Below, one piece after another: positions 34,134 to 42,632 of a stretch of 64,000 bases of DNA. The stretch's first letter is position 1, and the number at the start of each line of letters is the position of its first letter. The position numbers were made by a program, and so were the translations under genes. Under the pieces are notes generated by a model. That model was not told the origin of the DNA. It worked only from the letters and a program-made list of their open reading frames with translations, and ran no database searches. The stretch lies in contig JAETSX010000004.1 of NCBI GenBank assembly GCA_021769425.1, positions 42,873 through 106,872 on the forward strand. The letters run 5' to 3'. The DNA is from Eubacterium sp. GTDB lineage: Bacteria; Bacillota; Clostridia; Lachnospirales; Lachnospiraceae.

Positions 34134-34181
34134 ACCTCTAAAGTAACAGATTTTTATCTTTCATCTGTCTGCTTTAGAGGT
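34134..34181. terminator. Convergent terminator hairpin between the recombinase gene and asnB
   Basis: Arms acctctaaag...ctttagaggt with further inner pairing (acagat / atctgt). On the minus strand the stem is followed by TATTTTTC, so it should end asnB transcription; it may also act on the plus-strand recombinase transcript. Just beyond it, at 34188, lies another tattactccgg repeat word. Confidence 0.65.
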
Positions 34182-34228
34182 AGCCTATTACTCCGGCAAC
34201 GAAATACCGCTTCATTTTCTCTGTTCTT

Positions 34229-36088
34229 TTATATCCCCACGGTCCGAACCTGATACCGTTTCATCCATTCATCCACCTGCAGCAGATAAGCCAGCATCTG
34301 CGGGCCTGCCATCAGCTGTCCATACCAGGGTTTTCCATAATCGGAGGGCCTGCTTAAAAATCCCCTGATTTTTTTCTGATCCAAAAACTGCAGAACAGGA
34401 GAGTTTCCGTCCAGAATGATTTCCTGCACCATCTGTTTTAGAAGATTTTCATAATTGGGATCATAGGTTTTCGGATAAGGAGATTTCCGCCGAAACAGTA
34501 TCTCATCCGGCAAAAGCCCTCTTGCCGACTCCCGCAGCAGGTTCTTTACCACTCCGCCTTTGGCCTTCATTTCCCAGGGCACATTCCACACATACTGGAC
34601 AATCCGGGTATCTGCAAAGGGCACACGGGCTTCTAAGCCGCTGTACATGCTGGTTCTGTCCATACGGTTCAAAAGGGTCTGCATAAACCATTTCAGATTC
34701 AGGTAAGCAATCTCCCTCCTTCTTGCTTCCCCGGGGCTGTCTGCTTCACACCGGGGCGTCTCTGCCACGGAGCGGTAATAACGCTCCTGCACATATTCCT
34801 CCATGCGGAGGATTTCCAGAAATTCATCGGACAGCAGCTCTTTTCTGGGAGATAAATCCATCGTCCAGGGAAACATCTCTGCTTTCATAGCTTCTTCTTT
34901 GTGAAACCAGGGATATCCGCCGAAAATCTCATCGGCGCATTCTCCCGTCAGTGTCACCTTATATTTTTTACTGACCTGGGAACAGAAATACAGCATGGAA
35001 GAATCTACGTCTGCCATTGCAGGTAAATCATGGGCTTTCACCGAATCGTACAGCATTTCAATCTGATTGCGGTTATCGCATTCCAGAAAGGTATGTTCTG
35101 AGCCGATATACTCCGCCATTTTCTCCACATAAGGCCTATCCTGGGAAGGCTGAAATGCATTTGCCTTAAAATTCTTCTGATTATCCACAAAATCGAAAGA
35201 AAAGGTTGCCAAAGCTTTGCCCTGTTTTTTTAATTCAGCGGCACAGACTGCTGATACCAGGCTGCTGTCCACCCCGCCCGACAAAAAAGTGCAGATGGGC
35301 ACATCGGACACCATCTGGCGCCGGATGGAATCCTGTACCAGATAAGATACCTTTTCAATTGTTTTCTCATAGCTGTCCTCATGGGGATGGCTGCTTAAGC
35401 TCCAATAAATATGCCTCTGCAGCTCTTTTCCCCTGCCGTAAACCAGATATTCGCCGGGAAGCGCCTCCCGGACGCCTTTCAGCACACCGCAGCCGGGGGT
35501 CCTGGCCGGGCCGATTCCAAAAATTTCATTCAGTCCCTGCCGGTCAATCTCCGCCTCCACGGCAGGATGGGCCAGAATTCCTTTCAGTTCGGAGGCAAAA
35601 ATCAATTCGCCGTCCCGCTCTGTATAAAACAGAGGCTTCACTCCCATCGGGTCCCGGAACAGATGAAGAGTTTCTTCCCTGGAATCAAAAACTGCAAAGG
35701 CAAAAATGCCGTTGAGACGCTTGACAAACTCCGGGCCGAATTCCATAAATCCCAACAGAATCACTTCCGTGTCGCAGAAAGTGTCAAATGTCCATCCCCG
35801 TTCTGTCAGCAAACCCCTCAATTCATCCCCATTGTACAATTCGCCATTATAAACAATCATGCAGGTTCTTCCTGCTGCTGAACGCATCATGGGCTGATGT
35901 CCCCCGGCGATATCTATAATAGAAAGCCGGCTGTGGGACAACCCGCAATGCTTTGTCAGGCAAGTACCTGCATCATCCGGTCCTCTGCGCCACAATTCCC
36001 GATGCATTGCATGCAGCAGGGAACGGTAATGCAGTTCATCCTCTTCATAATTCTTTTCTTTATGATAAAATCCTGCAATTCCACACAT
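34229..36088 (-). CDS. asnB: Asparagine synthase (glutamine-hydrolysing) AsnB
   Basis: A 619-residue two-domain enzyme. The N-terminal glutaminase has catalytic Cys2 (MCGIAGFYHKEKNYEE), HSRLSIIDIAGGHQPM and IVYNGELYNGDELR. The synthetase domain has the ATP pyrophosphatase loop FLSGGVDSSLVSAVCAAEL, LTGECADEIFGGYPWFHKEE and the late MDRTSMYSGLEARVPFADTR. It makes asparagine from aspartate and glutamine, although related amidotransferases in envelope or glycan clusters amidate other substrates. It is monocistronic between the switch region and an unknown gene. Confidence 0.92.
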   Translation of the reverse strand: MCGIAGFYHKEKNYEEDELHYRSLLHAMHRELWRRGPDDAGTCLTKHCGLSHSRLSIIDIAGGHQPMMRSAAGRTCMIVYNGELYNGDELRGLLTERGWTFDTFCDTEVILLGFMEFGPEFVKRLNGIFAFAVFDSREETLHLFRDPMGVKPLFYTERDGELIFASELKGILAHPAVEAEIDRQGLNEIFGIGPARTPGCGVLKGVREALPGEYLVYGRGKELQRHIYWSLSSHPHEDSYEKTIEKVSYLVQDSIRRQMVSDVPICTFLSGGVDSSLVSAVCAAELKKQGKALATFSFDFVDNQKNFKANAFQPSQDRPYVEKMAEYIGSEHTFLECDNRNQIEMLYDSVKAHDLPAMADVDSSMLYFCSQVSKKYKVTLTGECADEIFGGYPWFHKEEAMKAEMFPWTMDLSPRKELLSDEFLEILRMEEYVQERYYRSVAETPRCEADSPGEARRREIAYLNLKWFMQTLLNRMDRTSMYSGLEARVPFADTRIVQYVWNVPWEMKAKGGVVKNLLRESARGLLPDEILFRRKSPYPKTYDPNYENLLKQMVQEIILDGNSPVLQFLDQKKIRGFLSRPSDYGKPWYGQLMAGPQMLAYLLQVDEWMKRYQVRTVGI

Positions 36089-36214
36089 ACACTCTCACTC
36101 CTGATTTCTGCATATGATTCATTATATCGCAGAAACCGGGAAATTATGTCTGTAAAAGTCTGATCCAGCCTGCTCTAGCCCGTCCGGCTCGCCGCCGGCA
36201 ATCCGCTCATCCTG

Positions 36215-36850
36215 CTACAGCTTAATCTGGTTCCTGTCACCATGCAAAATCAGATCCTTATCCGAATTGCTGATTCCCACAAGGCTTCCTTTCCGGTCAT
36301 ACTGAGTCAGCAGTTCCGTATTCTTCGCCAGCTGCTTTTCCCCGTGGTTGGAAATAAAATCTGCAATTTCCTGCTGGTTGCCACGCTGGAACATCCGGCG
36401 GATTTCTGCCTGGGTATAGATGGATTCCGCTATTTTATCCTCTAAAATCTCTGGAAACTCTTCTTGTTCCACTTCTTCCGGCTCTAATACCTCCGGCTTG
36501 TCGTTCCAGACCCTGTCCCAGACAGTTTTCAGAAAATCCACTGCAATCCTGGCATATTTTTTTACTTCCTCCACCAAAGAACCGCGCTGCTTTTCCCGGA
36601 CAGATTTCTGATAGCCCCGGTCAGAGATTTCCAGTTTTACCCCGGAAGCTTTCGGCGCGCTGCTGCCTGCATCCTCCTGTTCCATGGCTGCTTCTTTGGA
36701 TTTCTCCGTTTTTTTCTGCTCATTCTTCTCGTAAATGACTCCTTCTTTGCCCAGATTCAGGTTAAATCCGGAAGCTTCGGTACTTTCGCGTTTCTGTTGA
36801 TTTACTTTGGCATAATCATAATATTTCTGGCTGCTAATTTTATCTATCAT
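36215..36850 (-). CDS. Uncharacterised charged protein
   Basis: A 211-residue soluble protein of unknown family. The first 85 residues are low-complexity and charged. The middle is a helical segment EVKKYARIAVDFLKTVWDRV, then an acidic run of Glu and Pro, a folded-looking segment AEIRRMFQRGNQQEIADFIS, and the end SNSDKDLILHGDRNQIKL. The start MIDKISSQKYYDYAKVNQQK recalls short N-termini of flagellar or motility-linked Lachnospiraceae proteins, but I cannot assign a function. Standing between asnB and the cbi operon, it gives no context clue. Confidence 0.6.
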   Translation of the reverse strand: MIDKISSQKYYDYAKVNQQKRESTEASGFNLNLGKEGVIYEKNEQKKTEKSKEAAMEQEDAGSSAPKASGVKLEISDRGYQKSVREKQRGSLVEEVKKYARIAVDFLKTVWDRVWNDKPEVLEPEEVEQEEFPEILEDKIAESIYTQAEIRRMFQRGNQQEIADFISNHGEKQLAKNTELLTQYDRKGSLVGISNSDKDLILHGDRNQIKL

Positions 36851-36914
36851 ATGAAACCTCCATGATCTGCTGCCGGATTCTGCATACGGACTCCAACCTG
36901 TTGCTGATTTTATT

Positions 36915-39026
36915 TCATAACTGTCCGCCGGATTTTTGCAAAGTGATGATATACACCGGATTCTGTCCCATCATCAGATGATGGCTTCCAAGCTGTTTTG
37001 CTTTTGCCACAGTTACCTGAACAATTTCCTGCTGTTTTATCTCATATTTTTTCAGCAATTCCACCGCTTCCTGCAGTGTTTCCAAAGAAATTACATTCAA
37101 AACAACGCGCACCTGGGGAGATTTTTGCCACAAAACCTTCAGAATCCGTTCTAACTTCCCGCTGCTTCCTCCGATAAATGCATGGGTGGGCGCTTCCAGC
37201 CCCTCCAGAACCTCCGGCGCCTCTCCTGCAATGGTATCTATGTTCCATGCCCGGTGATAATGCTTATTCTTCTCAATCAATTCCAAAGCCTCCGGATTCT
37301 TTTCAATGGCATACACTTTGCCATTTACTGCAATTTTGGCACATTCCGCCGCTATGCTTCCGGTTCCGGCTCCGATATCATACACAACGGAATCCCGGCG
37401 CAGCGCCAGCTTAGAAATAGAAATGCTCCGTACCTCTTCCTTAGTCATAGGCACTTTGCCCCGGACAAACAGTTCATCGGAGATTCCATGGGAGACGGAA
37501 GATTCTTTTGCCCCTTCGTGAATCAGCAATACTGCCAGAACTCCTTCTCTTTCAAAATCCAGAAATTGTTCCGGCCCTCCTGTGAGGATCTCTTCTTCCG
37601 GATAACTCAGCTGACAGCCCAAATACATTTTCACGCTGCCCAGGCCGTAACGAAGGAGTTCACTGCTTAATCGGCGCACTCCTTTGTCCCCGTCTGTCAA
37701 GGTGAACACCTTCTCATGAGTGTTAAGCATTCCAACGATGTTCTGCCGTCTGCCGTGATCACTCATCAGCGTGATATCCTCCCAGGGAATCTGAAGCCTG
37801 GAAGCAAAATACTGCACAGAAGAAATTCCGCATAGCTGGCGGATTTGATATTGACATTTTCCGCTGCTTCCGGCTCCTTTTAAATCGCCGCTTTCCAGCT
37901 GGCCGTTCGCTCTCTTTAATTCGCCGCTTTCCGGCGGCACTTCTGCAATTCCCGCTTCCCCAAATGCCTGCAGCAGCTTTTTGGCTCCGCTGTAAAATCC
38001 CACGTCTCCGGACAGCAGCGCCACAATCCTTTGATACTGGGGATGCTTCTGAATAAATGCCGCAATTTCTGTTCCAATGTACAGATTCTCCATCGGTTTT
38101 CCAAGAGCTTTCACCGTCTCAAGCATCCGCCCTGCCCCGATAATCACATCGGCTTCCCGGCATGCCTGCTGCACTTCGCCGGTCATATTGGAAAAGCTTC
38201 CCATGCCCATTCCGGCAATGGTGATCTGATATTTATTTATATCGGCTCTTTTTTCCTTTGGCTCCACACCGATTCTCTGTAAAATTTCTTCCATAGAACA
38301 GCCCTGCTCTCTGGGACGGCGGATCACCACTGTTTTTGCCCCCGCCTGTCTAGCGGCCGCCAGTTTTTCAGGATAGCCCCCTGTCTCTGCCGTTTCCTTT
38401 GTCACTAAAACAGAGGCTTGTATTTCTTTCATTACGGCAAGATTCATCTCTTGGCTGAAAGGCCCCTGCATGCAGATAATCTGCCTGCCCTGCAAGCCAA
38501 GGCCGCGGCATTTTTCCACTTCCTGGGCCACCGGCAGAATCCTTGCATAAATGCGGCTGATATCCTGAATCTTTTCCACATATTCCGGCAGTGATTTGCT
38601 TCCGGTAGTCAGTAAAATATTACCGCTGGTCTGATTCAGATAAGCGGCTGCTTCCTCCACCGAATCCACAAACTGTATGTCCTGATTTCCGCAAATATCA
38701 GCGTTTTGCTCCCGCAGCAGACGCAATGCCTCTTTTCCCTGATTCCGGCAGGCCGCCGCAATATTTTTCGTCACTTCCTCCGCAAAAGGATGTGTGGCGT
38801 CCACAATTGCCTGCCAGTTTTTTTCTCCTGCCATCCGCTCCATTTCCGAAACGTCCATCCGCCCTGTATGTACAGTCAGCAATTCATCCTCCTGCTGCCC
38901 CATCATTTCCTGCCCGTACTGGGTGGCTACGCAGACGGTAACGGCAATTTTGTTCTGTAACAGAATTTCTGCCAGCTTTCTGCCTTCGCTTGTTCCTGAA
39001 AATATCAGTATTTCTTTTTCCTTCAT
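36915..39026 (-). CDS. CobK-CbiE-CbiT triple fusion
   Basis: Three cobalamin enzymes in one 703-residue polypeptide. Residues about 1-255 are precorrin-6A reductase (ILIFSGTSEGRKLAEILL, then VDATHPFAEEVTKNIA). About 270-510 are the C5-methylating CbiE domain (ITIAGMGMGSFSNMTGEVQQ, ALLSGDVGFYSGAKKLL, LMSDHGRR). About 515-703 are the C15-methylating and decarboxylating CbiT domain (VYDIGAGTGSIAAECAKIAV). A Gly/Glu/Lys-rich linker (ESGELKRANGQLESGDLKG) is inserted in CbiE. The ATG 13 bp after cobJ has AAGGA upstream. CbiE-CbiT fusions are common; the added reductase is less so. Confidence 0.88.
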   Translation of the reverse strand: MKEKEILIFSGTSEGRKLAEILLQNKIAVTVCVATQYGQEMMGQQEDELLTVHTGRMDVSEMERMAGEKNWQAIVDATHPFAEEVTKNIAAACRNQGKEALRLLREQNADICGNQDIQFVDSVEEAAAYLNQTSGNILLTTGSKSLPEYVEKIQDISRIYARILPVAQEVEKCRGLGLQGRQIICMQGPFSQEMNLAVMKEIQASVLVTKETAETGGYPEKLAAARQAGAKTVVIRRPREQGCSMEEILQRIGVEPKEKRADINKYQITIAGMGMGSFSNMTGEVQQACREADVIIGAGRMLETVKALGKPMENLYIGTEIAAFIQKHPQYQRIVALLSGDVGFYSGAKKLLQAFGEAGIAEVPPESGELKRANGQLESGDLKGAGSSGKCQYQIRQLCGISSVQYFASRLQIPWEDITLMSDHGRRQNIVGMLNTHEKVFTLTDGDKGVRRLSSELLRYGLGSVKMYLGCQLSYPEEEILTGGPEQFLDFEREGVLAVLLIHEGAKESSVSHGISDELFVRGKVPMTKEEVRSISISKLALRRDSVVYDIGAGTGSIAAECAKIAVNGKVYAIEKNPEALELIEKNKHYHRAWNIDTIAGEAPEVLEGLEAPTHAFIGGSSGKLERILKVLWQKSPQVRVVLNVISLETLQEAVELLKKYEIKQQEIVQVTVAKAKQLGSHHLMMGQNPVYIITLQKSGGQL

Positions 39027-39039
39027 CACTTTTCCTTCA

Positions 39040-39774
39040 TTATTTGTCAATCACATATCCTCTGGGCGTCACCATATTCCCATTTATGATTTTCGTTGCG
39101 GAATTCCCTATAAATACCGTAGAAAACATATCTGTCTGCACCTGCTGCAGTTCCTCTAACGTATATAGAGTTCTGCATTCTCCCTCACGGCCGATGTTGG
39201 ACACTACGGCGCATACTGTATCCTTGCTTCTGAATGTTCCTAGAATCTCACATGCCTTCTGCAGATAATCCGCCCGTTTTTTACTGGAGGGGTTATAGAT
39301 ACAGATGGCAAAATCCGCACTGGCCGCCGCTTCTAACCGCTTTGCAATCAGCTCCCAAGGCGTCAGCAAATCACTGAGGCTGATTACCGCAAAATCATGC
39401 ATCAGGGGCGCGCCTGCCAAAGCGCCTCCGCTTAAGGCCGCCGTCACTCCCGGAACAATCTCCACAGACACCTGGGGATATTCTGCGCCGATCTCCAATA
39501 TCACTCCGCTCATGCCGTAGACTCCGGCGTCTCCGCTGCAAATCATTCCGGTATTTTTTCCCTCTGCCGCCTGTTCAAAAGCAAGACGGCACCGTTCCAC
39601 CTCCCTGCGCATGGGCGTGGTAAGAAATTCCTTATCCGGAAAATGTTCCCTTACCAAATCCACATAAACGGTATAGCCTACAATCACCTGACACTGTTCC
39701 AGGGTACGGACTGCCCGCAAAGTCATTTCCTCATAGCTTCCAGGCCCAATGCCCACCACATATAATTTACTCAA
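39040..39774 (-). CDS. cobJ: Precorrin-3B C17-methyltransferase CobJ (CbiH)
   Basis: A 244-residue corrin-ring methyltransferase that contracts the ring while methylating C17. It has the SAM-dependent tetrapyrrole methylase start LYVVGIGPGSYEEMTLRAVR, then VVGYTVYVDLV, CSGDAGVYGMSGVILE, VEIVPGVTAALSGGALAGAP and FAICIYNPSSKKRADYL. A TTG start at SKLYVVG is preferred because GGAG lies 8 nt upstream and the family normally begins MSKLYVVG; it overlaps the cbiG stop by 8 bp. A GTG three codons earlier is the alternative. Confidence 0.88.
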   Translation of the reverse strand: MSKLYVVGIGPGSYEEMTLRAVRTLEQCQVIVGYTVYVDLVREHFPDKEFLTTPMRREVERCRLAFEQAAEGKNTGMICSGDAGVYGMSGVILEIGAEYPQVSVEIVPGVTAALSGGALAGAPLMHDFAVISLSDLLTPWELIAKRLEAAASADFAICIYNPSSKKRADYLQKACEILGTFRSKDTVCAVVSNIGREGECRTLYTLEELQQVQTDMFSTVFIGNSATKIINGNMVTPRGYVIDK

Positions 39775-41002
39775 ATTCAACACTCCATTCTTTTTCTGCC
39801 AATGCCAGCGTAATTCCGCATTCTGCAGTCTTTTCTAAAATCAGCCTGCCGGCAGCCTTTTTCTTATCTTGCTCCAAAGAAAAGTCTGAAAATTCTCCCA
39901 CTGCCAGAACAGCCGAACGTTCACACACATTTCCTATGCCCGTAACCTCTTTTACAAATTCTGATTCTGTATATTCCCCCGGCGCCTCCAACAATTGCTC
40001 CCTGGAAAATGTAACAAAGGGAAGCTGATATTTCCCGGCAAATTCCAGAATGCCTTTTTCTTCTTGTTTGAGGTCAAGGGAAGCCAGACAAAGGACGCTT
40101 TCCATTGCAAGCTGCTGTTCCTGCAATACTCTTTGCACAAATGCTTCTATTTCTTTCCCTGTTTTTCCTTTTTTGCAGCCTATGCCGATGACCAGGGCTT
40201 TCGGATGGAGATACAGGGTATTCTTCCTGTCCTTGTAACGGTGTATTCCTATATAAATCCGGCTTCTTTCTTTCCGGGGCGGGCTTTCCCGCAATTTCTC
40301 TGCACTTTCCCGGGCCAGGCTTTCCTGCAATTCCTCTGCACTTTCCCGGGCCAGGCTTTCCTGCAATTCCTCTGCACTTTCCCGAACCGGACTTTCCCGC
40401 AATTCTTCTGCACTTTCCCCGGACGGTTTTCTCTGTAATTCTTCCGCTTCTTCCCAAATCAATTCTTTGGGAAGGCTCCCTGATACTTTTCCCTCACAGT
40501 AAATTCCTACCTGCGCTCCCGCCAGAATCTCCGCAGAAATTTTCTTTGCCATTCCCCGATCTGTAATTGCCAGCTTCTGCCCGGACGCAAACACATCCAC
40601 CGCAAACTTCCCATACAAATCCGTTGCTGTCGTAATAACTCCTACAGCAGAAAGTTCATCCGCCAAAAAAGCTGCCCATCTGTTCCCGCCGCCTACATGT
40701 CCGGACAAAACCGGGATCACATATCTGCCCTGTTCATCCAATACCAGAACCGCCGGATCGGTAAATTTATCCTTAAGAAAAGGGGCAATGGTACGGACTG
40801 CAATTCCCACTGCTCCCACAAAAATCAAAAGCTGTCTCCTTTCAAATCCTTCCCGGCACCATTCTTTCAGAGACTGTCCGGACTTTCTTCCCATTTGAAT
40901 ATGCAGGTTCTGATTGGCTTTTTCCAGCTTTTCTTTGATTCTGTATGCAAGCTTTTTCCCATTTTCTGTAAACCAAACAATGGCAGCCTGTGTCTGTTCC
41001 AT
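39767..41002 (-). CDS. cbiG: Cobalt-precorrin-5A hydrolase CbiG with an internal repeat insertion
   Basis: CbiG opens the lactone of cobalt-precorrin-5A in the anaerobic pathway. The N-terminal part has LIFVGAVGIAVRTIAPFLKD, VIPVLSGHVGGGNRWAAFLA and VITTATDLYGKFAVDVFA; the C-terminal part has HPKALVIGIGCKKGKTGKEI and YQLPFVTFSREQLLEAPGEY. Between the two lies a 60-residue insert of about five 12-residue repeats (SAEELQESLARE). The start MEQTQAAIVWFTENG is chosen by family length; a longer TTG-initiated frame exists. The gene follows cobM by 93 bp. Confidence 0.85.
   Translation of the reverse strand: MEQTQAAIVWFTENGKKLAYRIKEKLEKANQNLHIQMGRKSGQSLKEWCREGFERRQLLIFVGAVGIAVRTIAPFLKDKFTDPAVLVLDEQGRYVIPVLSGHVGGGNRWAAFLADELSAVGVITTATDLYGKFAVDVFASGQKLAITDRGMAKKISAEILAGAQVGIYCEGKVSGSLPKELIWEEAEELQRKPSGESAEELRESPVRESAEELQESLARESAEELQESLARESAEKLRESPPRKERSRIYIGIHRYKDRKNTLYLHPKALVIGIGCKKGKTGKEIEAFVQRVLQEQQLAMESVLCLASLDLKQEEKGILEFAGKYQLPFVTFSREQLLEAPGEYTESEFVKEVTGIGNVCERSAVLAVGEFSDFSLEQDKKKAAGRLILEKTAECGITLALAEKEWSVEFE
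40275..40446. repeat. 36-bp minisatellite inside cbiG
   Basis: Units of 36 bp (for example ttcctgcaattcctctgcac then tttcccgggccaggc-t) are repeated four to five times, two of them nearly identical. The unit is in frame and encodes SAEELQESLARE-type repeats in the linker between the CbiG domains. Confidence 0.85.
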
Positions 41003-41095
41003 GATTTTCACCATTCCTTTCCAGCCGTAAAGACAGGAAAGGCGCTTTCGTTCTTCACAGTACGAATATACGCCTTTTTCACTTTCCAACCATAC

Positions 41096-41860
41096 TCAGC
41101 TTCGGCTGGAAGGCTTCCGAAATTCTGTCTCAAAATCAGGATGATACAAATCACTTCTCCGGTAATGGCTGTGTGTCACCGCATCTCCTACAATCACCAG
41201 CGCCGTTTTGGATATTCCATGCGTTCTGCCTGTTTCTGCCAAGGTTCCAACGGTACAGACGCAGGTTTTCTCATCTGGCCAGGTTGCCTTGTACACAAGA
41301 GCCGCCGGGGTGCTTTCTTGATAACCGCCGGCAACCAGCCGCTTTGACAGTTCCTCAAGCATTCCTGCGCTTAAAAAAATCACCATTGTGGCCTGATGCG
41401 CTGCAAATTCTGCAATTTCCTCTTTTTCCGGCACAGGGGTTCTTCCTGCCATTCTGGTAATAATCACACTCTGGGAAACATCCGGCAGCGTATATTCCAG
41501 ATTCAGCGCTGCGGCTGCTCCGCAAAAGGAGCTGACTCCCGGACAGCTCTCATAGGAAATTCCTGCCTGATCCAGACAATCCATCTGTTCCCGCACCGCC
41601 CCATAAATACTGGGATCTCCGGTATGAAGCCGCACAGTCATTTTTCCCATCTTCTCTGTATCCTTCATCACCTGAATCACTTCTTCCAGCGTCATTTCAG
41701 CGCTGTTAAATACCTCACAGCCCGGCTTCTTTTCTTCTAACAACATGGGATTCACCAGGGAACCTGCATAAATAATGACATCCGCTTCCTGAATCAGACG
41801 CTGCCCCCGGACTGTAATCAAATCCACCGCTCCGCTTCCTGCTCCTACAAAATAAATCAT
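41096..41860 (-). CDS. cobM: Precorrin-4 C11-methyltransferase CobM (CbiF)
   Basis: A 254-residue tetrapyrrole methylase. It begins MIYFVGAGSGAVDLITVRGQ and has VIIYAGSLVNPMLLE, VRLHTGDPSIYGAVREQMDC, YESCPGVSSFCGAAAALNLE and TRMAGRTPVPEKEEI, the last being characteristic of CbiF. The start overlaps the cobI stop by 4 bp (ATGA) and has AAGGAGCAGG upstream. The C-terminal sequence is normal in length. Confidence 0.93.
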   Translation of the reverse strand: MIYFVGAGSGAVDLITVRGQRLIQEADVIIYAGSLVNPMLLEEKKPGCEVFNSAEMTLEEVIQVMKDTEKMGKMTVRLHTGDPSIYGAVREQMDCLDQAGISYESCPGVSSFCGAAAALNLEYTLPDVSQSVIITRMAGRTPVPEKEEIAEFAAHQATMVIFLSAGMLEELSKRLVAGGYQESTPAALVYKATWPDEKTCVCTVGTLAETGRTHGISKTALVIVGDAVTHSHYRRSDLYHPDFETEFRKPSSRS

Positions 41861-42549
41861 TTTTCCTGCTCCTTTACAATCAACAGTGAGTAATATCCGG
41901 TCTGCTCCGGAATTTCCTGGGCGCCGCGATACACCCGCTCCTTAGGCATTCCGCACCGTTCTATCATAGACACGCAGCTGTCCGGATACTCTGACAGCTT
42001 TTCTTTCATAGATTTCAACTTTTTTCCAGGCTTCATCAGCACCTTTGTGCCTGGCAGATCCATTCCCTCTTCCACGCCATAGGTTGAGGGCAGGATATGA
42101 AGCATCTGGGACTGTTCCACAAGTCCCTGGTTCAGTTTTGCAGAAACTGCGCAGAAAGAAGGGATTCCATTGATAATTTCTGTCTCATATCCTGACTCTG
42201 CGGCCAGCTTATGCATATAAATATAAGTAGAATAGATGCAGGGATCGCCCAGTGTCAAAAAACCAATCTGTTTCCCCTGATCCAACGCTTCCTTAATGCT
42301 GCCGAAAGCTTCCCTGTGGCTATTCGCCAGCTTCTCTTTGTCCTTTGTCATAGGCATTTCCAGTTCCAGGCATTCCTTCCCAGCAATCTCAGGCACAGCC
42401 TGCAAAACAATACTGTAAGCCGCTGTCTCCTCCTTCTGCTTTCCAGGCACTGCAAGCACATCGCAAGCTCTGATACACTTCAGAGCCTTTAGGGTCAAAA
42501 GTTCCGGATCGCCCGGGCCTACTCCAATACCGTACAATTTTCCTGCCAT
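41857..42549 (-). CDS. cobI: Precorrin-2 C20-methyltransferase CobI (CbiL)
   Basis: A 230-residue tetrapyrrole methylase catalysing the entry methylation of the corrin branch. Motifs are KLYGIGVGPGDPELLTLKAL, CDVLAVPGK, QIGFLTLGDPCIYSTYIYMH, IINGIPSFCAVSAKL and ERCGMPKERVYRG. The ATG has GGAGAAACAGGAA upstream. It is followed without gap by cobM and preceded at 83 bp by cbiD. Confidence 0.93.
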   Translation of the reverse strand: MAGKLYGIGVGPGDPELLTLKALKCIRACDVLAVPGKQKEETAAYSIVLQAVPEIAGKECLELEMPMTKDKEKLANSHREAFGSIKEALDQGKQIGFLTLGDPCIYSTYIYMHKLAAESGYETEIINGIPSFCAVSAKLNQGLVEQSQMLHILPSTYGVEEGMDLPGTKVLMKPGKKLKSMKEKLSEYPDSCVSMIERCGMPKERVYRGAQEIPEQTGYYSLLIVKEQEK

Positions 42550-42632
42550 AAATTTCCTGTTTCTCCTTCTCTTATTGTATTTATTATATGAAAAATCTTT
42601 CTTCGCTTATTTTTCTGTGATGCCAAAGAAGA

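Noticed and set aside
40074..40457. Minus-strand frame with GKCRGIAGKPGP repeats in cbiG
   Set aside because: Out-of-frame reading of the 36-bp repeat, without start signals.
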